From positions 1-64,000 of the forward strand of contig JADJWJ010000012.1 in NCBI GenBank assembly GCA_016716425.1: DNA of 64,000 nt, given 5' to 3'. This document shows positions 8,411 through 18,416 of the stretch, piece after piece. The position numbers were made by a program, and so were the translations under genes. The stretch is from Betaproteobacteria bacterium (lineage in GTDB: Bacteria > Pseudomonadota > Gammaproteobacteria > Burkholderiales > Casimicrobiaceae). Numbering within the stretch: position 1 is the first letter of the stretch; the number at the start of each line of letters is the position of its first letter. A model generated the notes under the pieces. The model searched no databases and was not told where the DNA came from. It saw only the letters and a program-made list of their open reading frames with translations.

Positions 8411-9416
8411 TCACCGGTTCGGATCGGGCGCGAACCGCAGCGCGCCGGGGAACGGGTTCGGGTCGCGCCGCGCGTAGTGCGGCACGGGTTGCGGCAGCAC
8501 GCCCAGCGCGGCCAGGTTCTCGCGGCGGTCGTACTGGATTGCGACCGTCTCGGCCGGGTGCGACGTCGCGCGCTCGAACTGCGTGACCGTCACGCGCGAG
8601 TCCTCGCTGCGGCCGTGGCCGGTGCCGAGCTTGCCGAGCGACTTCTGGTCCTTGAGCTCCTGCCGGGGGGCTTCCGCCGACGATTCGTTCTCGCGCGCTC
8701 CCACCGACGCGGGGCGGGGAACGGGCCGCCAGCCGTGGGCGCGTCTGCGCGCTCGCGCTTGCGGCGCCGTCGGCCTGCGCGTCGGACGCCGCCAGCCGGC
8801 TGCGGGTGTCCTGCTCGCGATACGCAATGCGCTTGCCCCGCTCCTGGAACACCGCCACGCCGATCACGCCGACGTTCTGCGGCCGGCCGGTGCGCGCCGC
8901 GTACGAGTCGCCCAGGTCGGTGAAGTAGAACGCCGCCGTACGTTCGAGGCTCTTGCGCCAGCCGGCGATCTCGACCGAGCCCCACGGCTCGAGCACGTAG
9001 CCGGACTGGTTCGGGGACGCGGTGTCGCCGGAGACCACGTTGACGCCGTCGACGCTCGTCACCACCAGGATGCGCGCGTTGGTGCAGTTCCTGATGCGCA
9101 CCGCGTACTCGTGGCCCGGCACGCCGACGATGTAGTGGCGGCCGTCCTTCTGGTAGACGGACAGCGCCGTCCCGTTGTGGCGGTCGTACACGTCGACCTG
9201 CACGAGGCTGCTCTTCACGTAGGGTGGCGCATACGGGGGCGACGTGGCCGCCGCGCTGCCGGCACCGGCCGCGAGGCCGAGCGTGACGAGCGCCGCCGCC
9301 AGCGCCCGCCGCCACGTTGCATAGGTCCTGACCACGTCAGTCGCGAAGGGCCGTCCCGAGGGACTGACCTGCCCCCTTGGGGGCAGCGAGCGCAGCGAGC
9401 GTGGGGGCTGTTTCAT
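8411..9416 (-). CDS. Exported conserved hypothetical protein, frameshifted, repeat-extended N-terminus
   Basis: The ATG at 9416 has a good ribosome site (aaggagacgagg). After MKQ come about 25 residues encoded by a dispersed repeat (9346-9410), then a signal peptide (ATWRRALAAALVTLGLAAGAGSAAA). The conserved core is VDVYDRHNGTALSVYQKDG, RHYIVGVPGHEYAVRIRN, VVTSVDGVNVVSGDTASP, GWRKSLERTAAFYFTDLG and YAARTGRPQNVGVIGVAVF. The frame shifts between about 8665 and 8760 (G runs); the other frame continues with ENESSAEAPRQELKDQKSLG, LGTGHGRSEDS and ends PNPFPGALRFAPDPNR. The core is one I associate with an uncharacterised exported family of betaproteobacteria. Function unknown. Confidence 0.6.
9346..9410. 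repeat. Palindromic repeat (CCCCTTGGGGGCAGCGAGCG type) inside the 5' end of a gene
   Basis: Contains CCCCCTTGGGGG followed by the quasi-tandem GCAGCGAGCGCAGCGAGCG and GTGGGGGC. This matches a repeat type I recall as common between genes in Burkholderiales. Here it lies in frame between codon 3 and the signal peptide of the minus-strand gene 8411-9416. Confidence 0.6.
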
Positions 9417-9536
9417 CCTCGTCTCCTTCGGGATCCGGCCTCGTTGCGGGCCGTGCCTTCCCTTCAACGGCGCCCGGCCCGGGACGGGGTTAAGGCCGTG
9501 CCGGCGGCAGGGCCACCCGGTGCAATAATGGCTGCC

Positions 9537-10658
9537 ATGGACCCCGCCGACGTCGCCAAGCTCCCCGTGCTCGTCGCCTCGCTCGCGTTCGTCCTCGCGT
9601 TCGTGTTCGGGGCGGTGGCCAACCGCGTCAACTTCTGCACGATGGGCGCCATCGCCGACATCGTGAACTTCGGCAACTGGCACCGCATGCGTATGTGGGT
9701 GCTCGCTATCGCTGTAGCTATTGTGGGAAGCGCGATCCTGGTCCTGACCGGGCACGTCGACCTCAACAAATCGATCTACACGGGGGCGCGGGTCGCGTGG
9801 GTGTCGGCCATCGTCGGCGGCTTCCTGTTCGGTTTCGGCATGACGCTCGCGTCCGGCTGCGGCAGCAAGACGCTGATCCGGGCCGGGGCGGGCAACTTGA
9901 AGTCCTGGATCGTGTTCGTGATGGTCGGCATCGCCGCCTACATGACGCTGCGCGGGCTGTTCGCGGTGTGGCGCACGTCGGCGCTCGACGTCTGGCGGCT
10001 CGACCTCACGCCGCTCGGGGCGGCGACGTCCGACCTGCCGACGATCCTCGCCGCGCTGGGCATTCCGGCCGTGAAGACGTGGCTGCCGTTCGTCGTGGCG
10101 GCGCTGCTCGCGCTGTTCGTGTTCAAGGACGCCGAGTTCCGCAAGTCCCCCGAGCTGATCGTCGGCGGCCTCGTCATCGGCCTTCTGGTCGTCGGCGGCT
10201 GGTACGTGTCGGGGCACCTGGGCTACGTGGCCGAGGACCCGGCCACGCTGGAGGAGAAGTTCTTCGGCACCAACAGCAACCGGCTGGAGTCGTTCAGCTT
10301 CGTGGCACCCATCGCCTACACGATCGAACTCCTGATGTTCTGGAGCGACCAGTCGCGCATCGTCACGTTCGGCATCGCCGCGGTCCTGGGCATGCTCGCC
10401 GGCTCCGCGGCCTACGCACTCGTGTCGCGCACGTTCCGCTGGGAGGGCTTCGGCTCGACCGAGGACGTGGCCAACCACGTCGTCGGCGGCATCCTGATGG
10501 GCTTCGGCGGCGTCACCGCGCTGGGCTGCACGATCGGGCAGGGCATCACCGGCGTCTCGACGCTGGCGGTCGGCTCGTTCCTGGCGCTCGCCGCCATCAT
10601 CGGCGGCTGCGTGGCCGCGATCCGTTACCAGGAGTGGCGGATGTCGAAGATGGCGTAG
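9537..10658 (+). CDS. YeeE/YedE family thiosulfate-type transporter
   Basis: A 373-residue inner-membrane protein with many hydrophobic helices. The hallmark cysteines of the YeeE/TsuA family are present: Cys34 in RVNFCTMGAI, Cys108 in ASGCGSKTLIRAGAGN and Cys331 in ALGCTIGQGITG. In TsuA these cysteines relay thiosulfate across the membrane. YeeE relatives also carry other sulfur or selenium compounds, so the substrate is inferred. The start at 9537 (MDPADVAKLP) is preferred over the in-frame ATG at 9528; neither has a strong ribosome site. No TusA/YeeD partner is adjacent. Confidence 0.85.
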   Translation: MDPADVAKLPVLVASLAFVLAFVFGAVANRVNFCTMGAIADIVNFGNWHRMRMWVLAIAVAIVGSAILVLTGHVDLNKSIYTGARVAWVSAIVGGFLFGFGMTLASGCGSKTLIRAGAGNLKSWIVFVMVGIAAYMTLRGLFAVWRTSALDVWRLDLTPLGAATSDLPTILAALGIPAVKTWLPFVVAALLALFVFKDAEFRKSPELIVGGLVIGLLVVGGWYVSGHLGYVAEDPATLEEKFFGTNSNRLESFSFVAPIAYTIELLMFWSDQSRIVTFGIAAVLGMLAGSAAYALVSRTFRWEGFGSTEDVANHVVGGILMGFGGVTALGCTIGQGITGVSTLAVGSFLALAAIIGGCVAAIRYQEWRMSKMA

Positions 10659-10692
10659 TCGGCCAATCCGCGACCTGCCGCGTTAAATCACG

Positions 10693-11139
10693 ATGATCGT
10701 CTTCGACCTCCGCTGCGTGCACGGCCACGGCTTCGAGGGCTGGTTCGCCTCGAGCAAGGAGTTCGCCCGCCAGAAGGAGGCCGGGCTGGTGCGCTGCCCG
10801 GTGTGCGACGTCCCGGGCGTCGAGCGGCTGCCGTCGGCGCGCGTGCGGGTGAAGAAGGGCGCGGCGCCGGCTGCGGCGCCGCCGCCGCCGACTGCCGCGG
10901 CGGCGACCGACATCGTCGCCGGGCTACCGGCCGAGCTGATCGCGAAGCTGCGCGAGGCCGTGCGCAACACCGAGGACGTGGGCGAGCGCTTTCCCGAGGA
11001 GGCGCGCAGGATCCACTACAAGGAAACCCCTGCCCGCTCGATCCGCGGCAAGGCGTCGCGCGAGGACGCCGAGGCGCTGACCGAGGAGGGCATCGAGTTC
11101 GCGCAGCTGCCGCCGTTCCTGACTCGCGACTCGCACTAG
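10693..11139 (+). CDS. DUF1178 family protein
   Basis: 148 residues beginning MIVFDLRCVHGHGFEGWF, the signature of DUF1178, with a second metal-type pair CPVC at about 36-39. An Ala/Pro linker leads to a helical C-terminal half ending RGKASREDAEALTEEGIEF and LPPFLTRDSH. The cysteines suggest a zinc-ribbon-like fold. Function is unknown. It lies 34 bases after the transporter stop and may be cotranscribed with it. Confidence 0.9.
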   Translation: MIVFDLRCVHGHGFEGWFASSKEFARQKEAGLVRCPVCDVPGVERLPSARVRVKKGAAPAAAPPPPTAAAATDIVAGLPAELIAKLREAVRNTEDVGERFPEEARRIHYKETPARSIRGKASREDAEALTEEGIEFAQLPPFLTRDSH

Positions 11140-11233
11140 GACGGCGCGCGCAAGCGCGCCGTCCGTGTCCCGACGAGCGCAGCGAGGAGAATCGTTCCCC
11201 AGGGCGGCGCGGGGCTTGGGTTCCCGGATTTCC

Positions 11234-11950
11234 TCACCGCGCCCCGGCTTTCACCAGCATTGCCGCGATCGCCGTGAAACCGCGCGAACGCGCGTGCGCG
11301 AGCGGCGTGACGCCGCCGCGATCGGCGATGTTCACGTCGGCGCCGTGCGCGAGCAGCAGCTCGACGATGCGCTGATGGCGTGGGCCGCCGTCGGACAGCA
11401 CGATCGCCTCCAGCAGCGCCGTCCACCCGAGGTTGTTGACGTGATTGACGTCGACCTTCGTCCGCGTCAGCAGTTCGCGCACGACCTCGACGTGGCCGCG
11501 TTCGGCCGCGGGGATGAGCGCCGTGCCGCCGAAGCGATTGGTGATCCGCGGGTCCGCCCCGGCCGCGATCGCGAGCCTGAGGATGTCGAGCAGGCCTTCG
11601 GCGCCCGCATAGAGGAACGGATTGTCGAGCCGGTCGTCGCGCAGGTTCACGTTGGCGCCGGCCGAAAACAACGCGGCCACGGCGGCCGGCTGCCGCGCGT
11701 GAGTCGCGGCCATCGCCGGCGTGCGACCGCGGGCGTCGCGAACGTCGACGGCGGCGCCGCGGGCGAGCGCAGCCGAGATCGCCGCCACGTCGCCGCGCTC
11801 GGCCGCGTCCAGCAATTCGCGGTCGACCGCGCGCAGCCGATCGCGGTCACGCTCCTGCGCGATCGCGGTCGCCGGCCGCACGGCCAGCGCGAGCAGCCAC
11901 GCAAGCGCTGCGCGCCGCGGCAGGCGGCCCTTCGCGATCGTCACCGGCAT
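11234..11950 (-). CDS. Exported ankyrin-repeat protein (paralogue 1)
   Basis: 238 residues. The N-terminus has an arginine pair and hydrophobic stretch (LPRRAALAWLLALAVRPATAIA), so export is likely. About five ankyrin repeats follow (e.g. DARGRTPAMAATHARQPAAV, FGGTALIPAAERGHVEVVRE, GGVTPLAHARSRGFTAIAAM). The last two, including HVNNLGWTALLEAIVLSDGG and GADVNIADR, are nearly the same as in the protein at 47528-48202, so the two are paralogues. It follows the deaminase gene by 17 bases on the same strand. Binding partner unknown. Confidence 0.88.
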   Translation of the reverse strand: MPVTIAKGRLPRRAALAWLLALAVRPATAIAQERDRDRLRAVDRELLDAAERGDVAAISAALARGAAVDVRDARGRTPAMAATHARQPAAVAALFSAGANVNLRDDRLDNPFLYAGAEGLLDILRLAIAAGADPRITNRFGGTALIPAAERGHVEVVRELLTRTKVDVNHVNNLGWTALLEAIVLSDGGPRHQRIVELLLAHGADVNIADRGGVTPLAHARSRGFTAIAAMLVKAGAR

Positions 11951-11967
11951 GCGGTCGCGTGGCCCGG

Positions 11968-12432
11968 TCAGCGTAGCCGTGGCGCGCCGTCGTCGGCAGG
12001 CGGCTCGCCCGAGTGCATCCGCCGGAGGCGCGCCCAGTACGCCGCGGCCTCGCACATCGGGCACGCGCGCGACGTCCCGTACATCTCGCAGCCGGAGAGA
12101 TCATTGGTGCGCAGCCGCCGCGCCGCGTCGCGGATCGCCTGCATCTCGGCGTGCGCCGTCGGGTCGCGGTCGGTGACCACCGCGCTCACGCCTTCGCCGA
12201 CGATCTTCCCGTCGCGCACGACGACGGCGCCGTACGCCTGGTCGCCGCGCTCGATCGCGAGCCGGCGCATCTCCTGCGCGCGTGCCGCGAACGCCACCGG
12301 CGTGGCTTCGCGCGGCTGCGCGATCGGCGTTGCGCTGCCCTGCGCGTGCGCGCGGACGGCCACTGCTGCCAGCGCGGCCGTCATCGCCGAGGCGAGCAGC
12401 GAGCGGCGTGTCGGTCGGTACGTCGTTGCCAT
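11968..12432 (-). CDS. Tat-exported nucleoside/cytidine deaminase family protein
   Basis: 154 residues from the ATG at 12432. A twin-arginine signal is visible (TRRSLLASAMTAALAAVAVRAHA). The zinc-dependent deaminase core follows: PTAHAEMQAIRDAARRL (HAE with the proton-shuttle Glu) and SRACPMCEAAAYWAR (CxxC zinc ligands). It ends ADDGAPRLR, close to the DAGAPR-type ends of related small deaminases, so it does not look truncated. Substrate is not clear: guanine, cytidine and tRNA-adenosine deaminases share this fold, but export argues against a tRNA role. Confidence 0.8.
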   Translation of the reverse strand: MATTYRPTRRSLLASAMTAALAAVAVRAHAQGSATPIAQPREATPVAFAARAQEMRRLAIERGDQAYGAVVVRDGKIVGEGVSAVVTDRDPTAHAEMQAIRDAARRLRTNDLSGCEMYGTSRACPMCEAAAYWARLRRMHSGEPPADDGAPRLR

Positions 12433-12530
12433 GCGCCAGTATCGTTCAACCGCGCGCCCGAACGAAAGGGGGCGCGCCGCGATCGCATGCAGCCGCAGCC
12501 AGCCCATCCGGCGCAACGCGGCCTCTGGGC

Positions 12531-12536
12531 TATAAT
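12531..12536 (+). promoter_or_regulatory. -10 box of first tRNA-Lys
   Basis: TATAAT in the context gggctataatttcaaggctttgcgg, 17 bases before the tRNA. The segment after it resembles the one behind the promoter of the second tRNA-Lys gene. No strong -35 is seen. Confidence 0.5.
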
Positions 12537-12552
12537 TTCAAGGCTTTGCGGC

Positions 12553-12628
12553 GGGCCGTTAGCTCAGTTGGTAGAGCAGCGGACTTTTAATCCGTTGGTC
12601 ACTGGTTCAAGTCCAGTACGGCCTACCA
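12553..12628 (+). tRNA. tRNA-Lys (anticodon TTT)
   Basis: 76 bases including an encoded CCA. Acceptor stem GGGCCGT/ACGGCCT, D-arm with TAGCTCAGTTGGTAGAGC, anticodon arm CGGACTTTTAATCCG (anticodon TTT), T-arm CTGGTTCAAGTCCAG. Pair 1-72 is a G-U wobble instead of the usual G-C. Confidence 0.97.
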
Positions 12629-12746
12629 TTGCAGCCAATGGGCAACAGCCAGACCGGCCAAGCTTGCCGGATTCCGAAGCGCCGGTGTTCGCGCCGGACT
12701 CGCCACGATCCGCCCGCCCCGCGAGGCACGCGGCCACCGGGCGAAG

Positions 12747-12775
12747 TTGTCCGGGCCCCCGCCTCGTGCTAAAAT
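12747..12775 (+). promoter_or_regulatory. Candidate sigma-70 promoter of second tRNA-Lys
   Basis: TTGTCC at 12747-12752 and TAAAAT at 12770-12775 with a 17-bp spacer. The sequence after the -10 (ttccacgcctttcgcaggg) parallels that after the first tRNA promoter, but here about 98 bases of leader precede the tRNA. Confidence 0.5.
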
Positions 12776-12873
12776 TCCACGCCTTTCGCAGGGCTTTCGC
12801 GTGCGCCGCCACGAGCGGCGCGCAGCACGATCGACGCGAACGCCGGAATCCGAAAGCACAGTGTCGTGGGCGT

Positions 12874-12949
12874 GGGCCGTTAGCTCAGCTGGTAGAGCAG
12901 CGGACTCTTAATCCGTTGGTCGTAGGTTCAAATCCTACACGGCCTACCA
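12874..12949 (+). tRNA. tRNA-Lys (anticodon CTT)
   Basis: 76 bases with encoded CCA. Same acceptor stem as its neighbour, including G1-U72. Anticodon arm CGGACTCTTAATCCG (anticodon CTT), T-arm GTAGGTTCAAATCCTAC. Near-identical body to the TTT isoacceptor at 12553, so the pair arose by local duplication or gene conversion. Confidence 0.97.
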
Positions 12950-12959
12950 CTCCCTTCGA

Positions 12960-12992
12960 GGGCTCGGTGCGCAAGCGCCGGGCCCTTTGTCT
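12960..12992 (+). terminator. Rho-independent terminator after tRNA-Lys
   Basis: GGGCTCGG (12960-12967) pairs with CCGGGCCC (12978-12985) around a 10-base loop, followed by TTTGTCTTTG. It lies 10 bases after the tRNA-Lys(CTT) end. Confidence 0.7.
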
Positions 12993-13278
12993 TTGCCACG
13001 GCTCACCACGGTGGCGCACTGGCGCGCACGCCGCCGTCGCCCGCATCCTGCCAATGACTGCCCCGGCCAGTCGGCACCTCCTAGGTCACTTGTGGTTTCT
13101 CCACGGCGTCACGGACGCCTCGGGAGTCGGGCGCTTTCTGCGCACGGCTGCCGCCGCATTCGATGCCGCACGCCCGCGAGATTGCATAACCTCGCGTATC
13201 GGGACTTCGCCAAGTCGCCGTCGCCGGATGCAACTGCGGGCCGTCCACCGACGAGTCGGGACCGCCCACGCCGTCGAA
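12993..13278. other. Gap without recognised gene
   Basis: 286 bases between the tRNA terminator and the end of a minus-strand peptide gene. Both strands were read; open frames here show no family motif, good start site or hydrophobic pattern. Base composition is slightly less GC-rich than the flanks. Confidence 0.4.
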
Positions 13279-13419
13279 TCAGCGCCGCGTCCGGTTCGAC
13301 TTCGAGCGGACCTTCCAGACGAAGTAGAGCCCGGCGATCGGGACCAGGAACAGCAGGACCTCGAACGTGCCCGAGCCGCCGTCGGGCGAAAAGCCGAAGA
13401 TTCGTTCGATGAAATCCAT
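13279..13419 (-). CDS. Small single-pass membrane peptide, 46 residues
   Basis: The ATG at 13419 follows a good ribosome site (gggaggtcgtc). The product is MDFIERIFGFSPDGGSGTF, then a membrane helix (EVLLFLVPIAGLYFVWKV) and a basic tail (RSKSNRTRR), giving an N-out/C-in prediction. It is the third gene of an operon, 13 bases after the Asp-box propeller gene. Family not recognised. Its size, ribosome site and clean topology support a real gene. Confidence 0.6.
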   Translation of the reverse strand: MDFIERIFGFSPDGGSGTFEVLLFLVPIAGLYFVWKVRSKSNRTRR

Positions 13420-13432
13420 GACGACCTCCCAG

Positions 13433-15757
<2,325 letters not shown>

Positions 15758-15782
15758 CGCTGTCTCCCGTTCGGGAACGCGT

Positions 15783-16112
15783 TCAGGAACGCTTCTTGGC
15801 GGCGGTCTTCGCGCCGCGCTTTGCCGCAGGCTTGGCGACCGTCTTCGCGCCGCGCTTTGCCGCAGGCTTGGCGACTGTCTTCGCGCGTCGCTTTGCCGCA
15901 GGTTTCGCGGCAGTCTTGGCGGCCGTCTTCGCGCCGCGCTTTGCCGCGGGCTCGGCGGTGGCTGCCTGACCGGACTTCCCGGCGTCCGGCGCAACCGGGG
16001 ACGGCAGCCCGCGTGCCACTGCGAACTGCCGTGCGCGCTGGAAGGCACGACCGCCGGGCGGCGTGTCGGCGGCGGGAGGACCCTTGCCCTTCGGGAGCTT
16101 CGGAGTGCGCAT
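15783..16112 (-). CDS. Histone H1-like Lys/Ala-repeat protein with shared MRTPK N-terminus
   Basis: 109 residues. Residues 1-40 (MRTPKLPKGKG..., GGRAFQRARQFAVARGLPSP at 20-39) resemble the start of the propeller protein encoded next. Residues 55-109 are a repeat of a 12-residue unit AAKRGAKTVAKP (36-bp DNA period, four or so units) ending AKTAAKKRS, like the C-terminal tails of bacterial H1 homologues and AlgP. Such tails bind nucleic acid or other polyanions. First gene of a three-gene operon; 25 bases to the propeller gene. Function not known. Confidence 0.65.
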   Translation of the reverse strand: MRTPKLPKGKGPPAADTPPGGRAFQRARQFAVARGLPSPVAPDAGKSGQAATAEPAAKRGAKTAAKTAAKPAAKRRAKTVAKPAAKRGAKTVAKPAAKRGAKTAAKKRS

Positions 16113-16314
16113 GGTGGGCTCCTGGCAGTGGGCGGCCGAGTGGTGTCGGGACCGCCGAAGCGAACAAGTTACTCCGGCTCGCTGTACTGCACAACACCCG
16201 CAGGCTCGCGCTGCCGCATCGACACAGCGCCGACCGCGTGTCGCGCGCGTCCGGGCGGTCGCCGGACCCTTTCCGTTCGCCCTCCCGCCTTCGACCCGGC
16301 GCCTGGCGCCGCGG

Positions 16315-16761
16315 CTATTCTGCGCACCGGCACGCCGCCAGCGTTTGCGTCGCGATGTAGGTGAGGTTGTTGGTGTACGAGACGAAACCCTTCTGCCGTC
16401 CGTAGAGGCGCAGCAGGCACGCATCGTCCGTACGCTCCACGAAAAACGCGTAGTCGGTGCCGGACGGGGACGCGACGAGGAATGGACGCGGTCCCGGTTC
16501 GACCGATGCGAGCGCGGCGGCGGCGCCCTGGGCGAGTCGTGCCGCCGTCTCGGCAGTCTCTGCCTGCGCGGCCAGCACGGACGTCAGGCCGGCTTCCAGC
16601 GACTCGCGGCATGCGGGGTCGGACAGCGTGGTGACCCTGGCGACGGAAGCACAGCCGCCGGCGAACGCGAGCGCGGCGACGGCGACACCTGCGCGCGACG
16701 CGCGGCCGCGCGCGGCAATCGCCCGCAGGATACCGGCAGCAAGAGCGGGACAACGGGCCAT
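16315..16761 (-). CDS. Putative lipoprotein, unknown function
   Basis: 148 residues from the ATG at 16761. A basic N-region of about 24 residues precedes a hydrophobic stretch (AGVAVAALAFAGGC) with lipobox FAGGC at about Cys37. The rest is small: an Ala/Glu-rich helix (AAQAETAETAARLAQGAAA), a beta-type segment (RPFLVASPSGTDYAFFVE, DACLLRLYGRQKGFVSY) and a C-terminal pair of cysteines (AACRCAE). No family recognised. The n-region is long, so a downstream start is possible, but none is better placed. Confidence 0.6.
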   Translation of the reverse strand: MARCPALAAGILRAIAARGRASRAGVAVAALAFAGGCASVARVTTLSDPACRESLEAGLTSVLAAQAETAETAARLAQGAAAALASVEPGPRPFLVASPSGTDYAFFVERTDDACLLRLYGRQKGFVSYTNNLTYIATQTLAACRCAE

Positions 16762-16829
16762 GTCGAGTCGCGAGCCGGTCGGAGGGCCGTCGGCGTGTCC
16801 CTGCCGCGTCGGAGTCGCCGGTCGCCGGC

Positions 16830-18341
16830 CTACTCCGCCAGCGACGCCGGCGCCGCGCGGTCGCGCGCCCAGCTCCGGATGTGGTCGACCTGCTCCTTCA
16901 TCGTCTTCGACAGCGGGACGATGCGCGCCGCCGTGCGGAAGAGGTCCTCGAACTTGAGCGGCCGGTCCTCGAGCCGCGCCTTGGTGATCGCCGAGACGAC
17001 GCACTGCTCCACCTCGGCGCCGGTCCAGCCCTTGGTGATCGGGACGAGCCGCCCGATGTCGAGCGTCGCCGGGTCCTCGCCGCGGCGCGCCAGGTGGATC
17101 TCGAAGATCTCGCGCCGCTCCGAGTCGTGCGGCAGGTCGACGAAGAACACCTCGTCGAAGCGGCCCTTGCGGATCATCTCGGCGGGCAGCAGGTCGATGC
17201 GGTTGGCCGTCGCGGCGACGAACAGCCCGCGCTGCTTCTCCTGCATCCACGTCAGGAAGAACGCGAAGATGCGGCCCTGCTCGCCGGACGCCTCGGCCGA
17301 CGTGATGCCCATCTCGATCTCGTCGAACCAGACGACCGCGGGCGCCACCTCTTCCATCGTGTGGCACGCCTGCGCGAACGCCCACTCGGGCGCGCCGTGG
17401 CGGCCGGAGAAGATCTCGGCCATGTCGATCCGGTAGAGCGGCAGCTCGAACAGCGATGCGATCGTCTTGATCGACAGGCTCTTGCCGCAGCCCGACACGC
17501 CCATCACCAGCACGCCCTTCGGCACCAGCTCGGCGCCGACCGCGTCCTTCGGCTGGAACAGCGCGTGGCGCTCGGTCAGCCACTTCTTCATCACCTCGAG
17601 GCCGCCGACGCGCTCCAGCTCGCTGCCGTCGGCGACGTACTCGATGGTGCCGGAGCGGTTCACGCGCAGCCGCTTCTCGGCGTAGAGCACGGGCAGCGAC
17701 TCGCGGCCCAGCTTGCGCGTGCCGGAAACGGCGCGCTTGATCGCGAACGCCGCCTCGTCGAGCGAGAGTCCCTGCAGCGCGCGGACGATCATGTCCAGCG
17801 TCGCTTCGCGCGTGTCGACCCAGCCGCCGGCCGCCGTGATGGCCGCCGCCTGCTCGTCCAGGAACGCGCGCAGCTCGACCGCGTCGGGCACGGACAGCTC
17901 GTGGTAGAGGATGTCGCGCGCGAGTTCGTCGGGAATGGCGCGCACCGGCGACGTGATCACGACGAACTGCCCACGCGTGGCGGCGAGCGCGTGCAGGTCG
18001 CGCAGGCGGCGGCGGACATCGGCTGCCGCGTGCATCGGCTCGTGGAAGTCCTTCAGCTGGAACAATGCGGGTTCGCCGCGACCGGCGATGAAGTCGAGCG
18101 CCGCGCGCGGATCCTGCGTGCCCGCAACGGCGGGCGCGCCGTCGCCGCCGCGCATGCCTTCGGTCAGGCTCCAGGTCCAGAACGGCACCGGCGCGCCGAG
18201 GAACCGCTGCGCCGCGCGGGCGAGCAGGCGGTCGACGCGGCCCTCGTCGGGCGCCAGCACGTAGAGCAGCGGATGGCCCGCCGCGAACAGCTCGCGCAGG
18301 CGGCGGTCGGTCTTGCTTTCCGGCGGAGGGGTCGAGGCCAT
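16830..18341 (-). CDS. AAA+ ATPase, Ycf46-like
   Basis: 503 residues. The N-terminal 230 residues resemble a degenerate ATPase/regulatory half (HPLLYVLAPDEGRVDRLL, FVVITSPVRAIPDELARD). The C-terminal half is a classic AAA+ module: Walker A GVSGCGKS (281-288), Walker B VVWFDEIE (335-342), sensor 1 FVAATANRIDLLP and arginine-finger region RKGRFDEVFFVDLP. This organisation matches the Ycf46 family, linked in cyanobacteria to inorganic-carbon responses but broadly distributed. The protein is probably a cytoplasmic remodelling ATPase; the partner is unknown. It stands alone between the lipoprotein and EamA genes on the same strand. Confidence 0.85.
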   Translation of the reverse strand: MASTPPPESKTDRRLRELFAAGHPLLYVLAPDEGRVDRLLARAAQRFLGAPVPFWTWSLTEGMRGGDGAPAVAGTQDPRAALDFIAGRGEPALFQLKDFHEPMHAAADVRRRLRDLHALAATRGQFVVITSPVRAIPDELARDILYHELSVPDAVELRAFLDEQAAAITAAGGWVDTREATLDMIVRALQGLSLDEAAFAIKRAVSGTRKLGRESLPVLYAEKRLRVNRSGTIEYVADGSELERVGGLEVMKKWLTERHALFQPKDAVGAELVPKGVLVMGVSGCGKSLSIKTIASLFELPLYRIDMAEIFSGRHGAPEWAFAQACHTMEEVAPAVVWFDEIEMGITSAEASGEQGRIFAFFLTWMQEKQRGLFVAATANRIDLLPAEMIRKGRFDEVFFVDLPHDSERREIFEIHLARRGEDPATLDIGRLVPITKGWTGAEVEQCVVSAITKARLEDRPLKFEDLFRTAARIVPLSKTMKEQVDHIRSWARDRAAPASLAE

Positions 18342-18416
18342 CGTCGTCGCATTTGCCGTGGGGAGGGGGCGATTGTAGGCGTCGCGGCCCGCCCGTGGGC
18401 GGCCCGCGAGCAATCG

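Noticed and set aside
11968..12432. Deaminase thought to be truncated at the C-terminus
   Set aside because: Both zinc motifs are complete and the end (DDGAPRLR) resembles the natural end of related small deaminases.
12564..12812. Minus-strand peptide covering tRNA-Lys (with ...GRTGLEPVTNGL...)
   Set aside because: This is the familiar false protein translated from the antisense of a tRNA gene.
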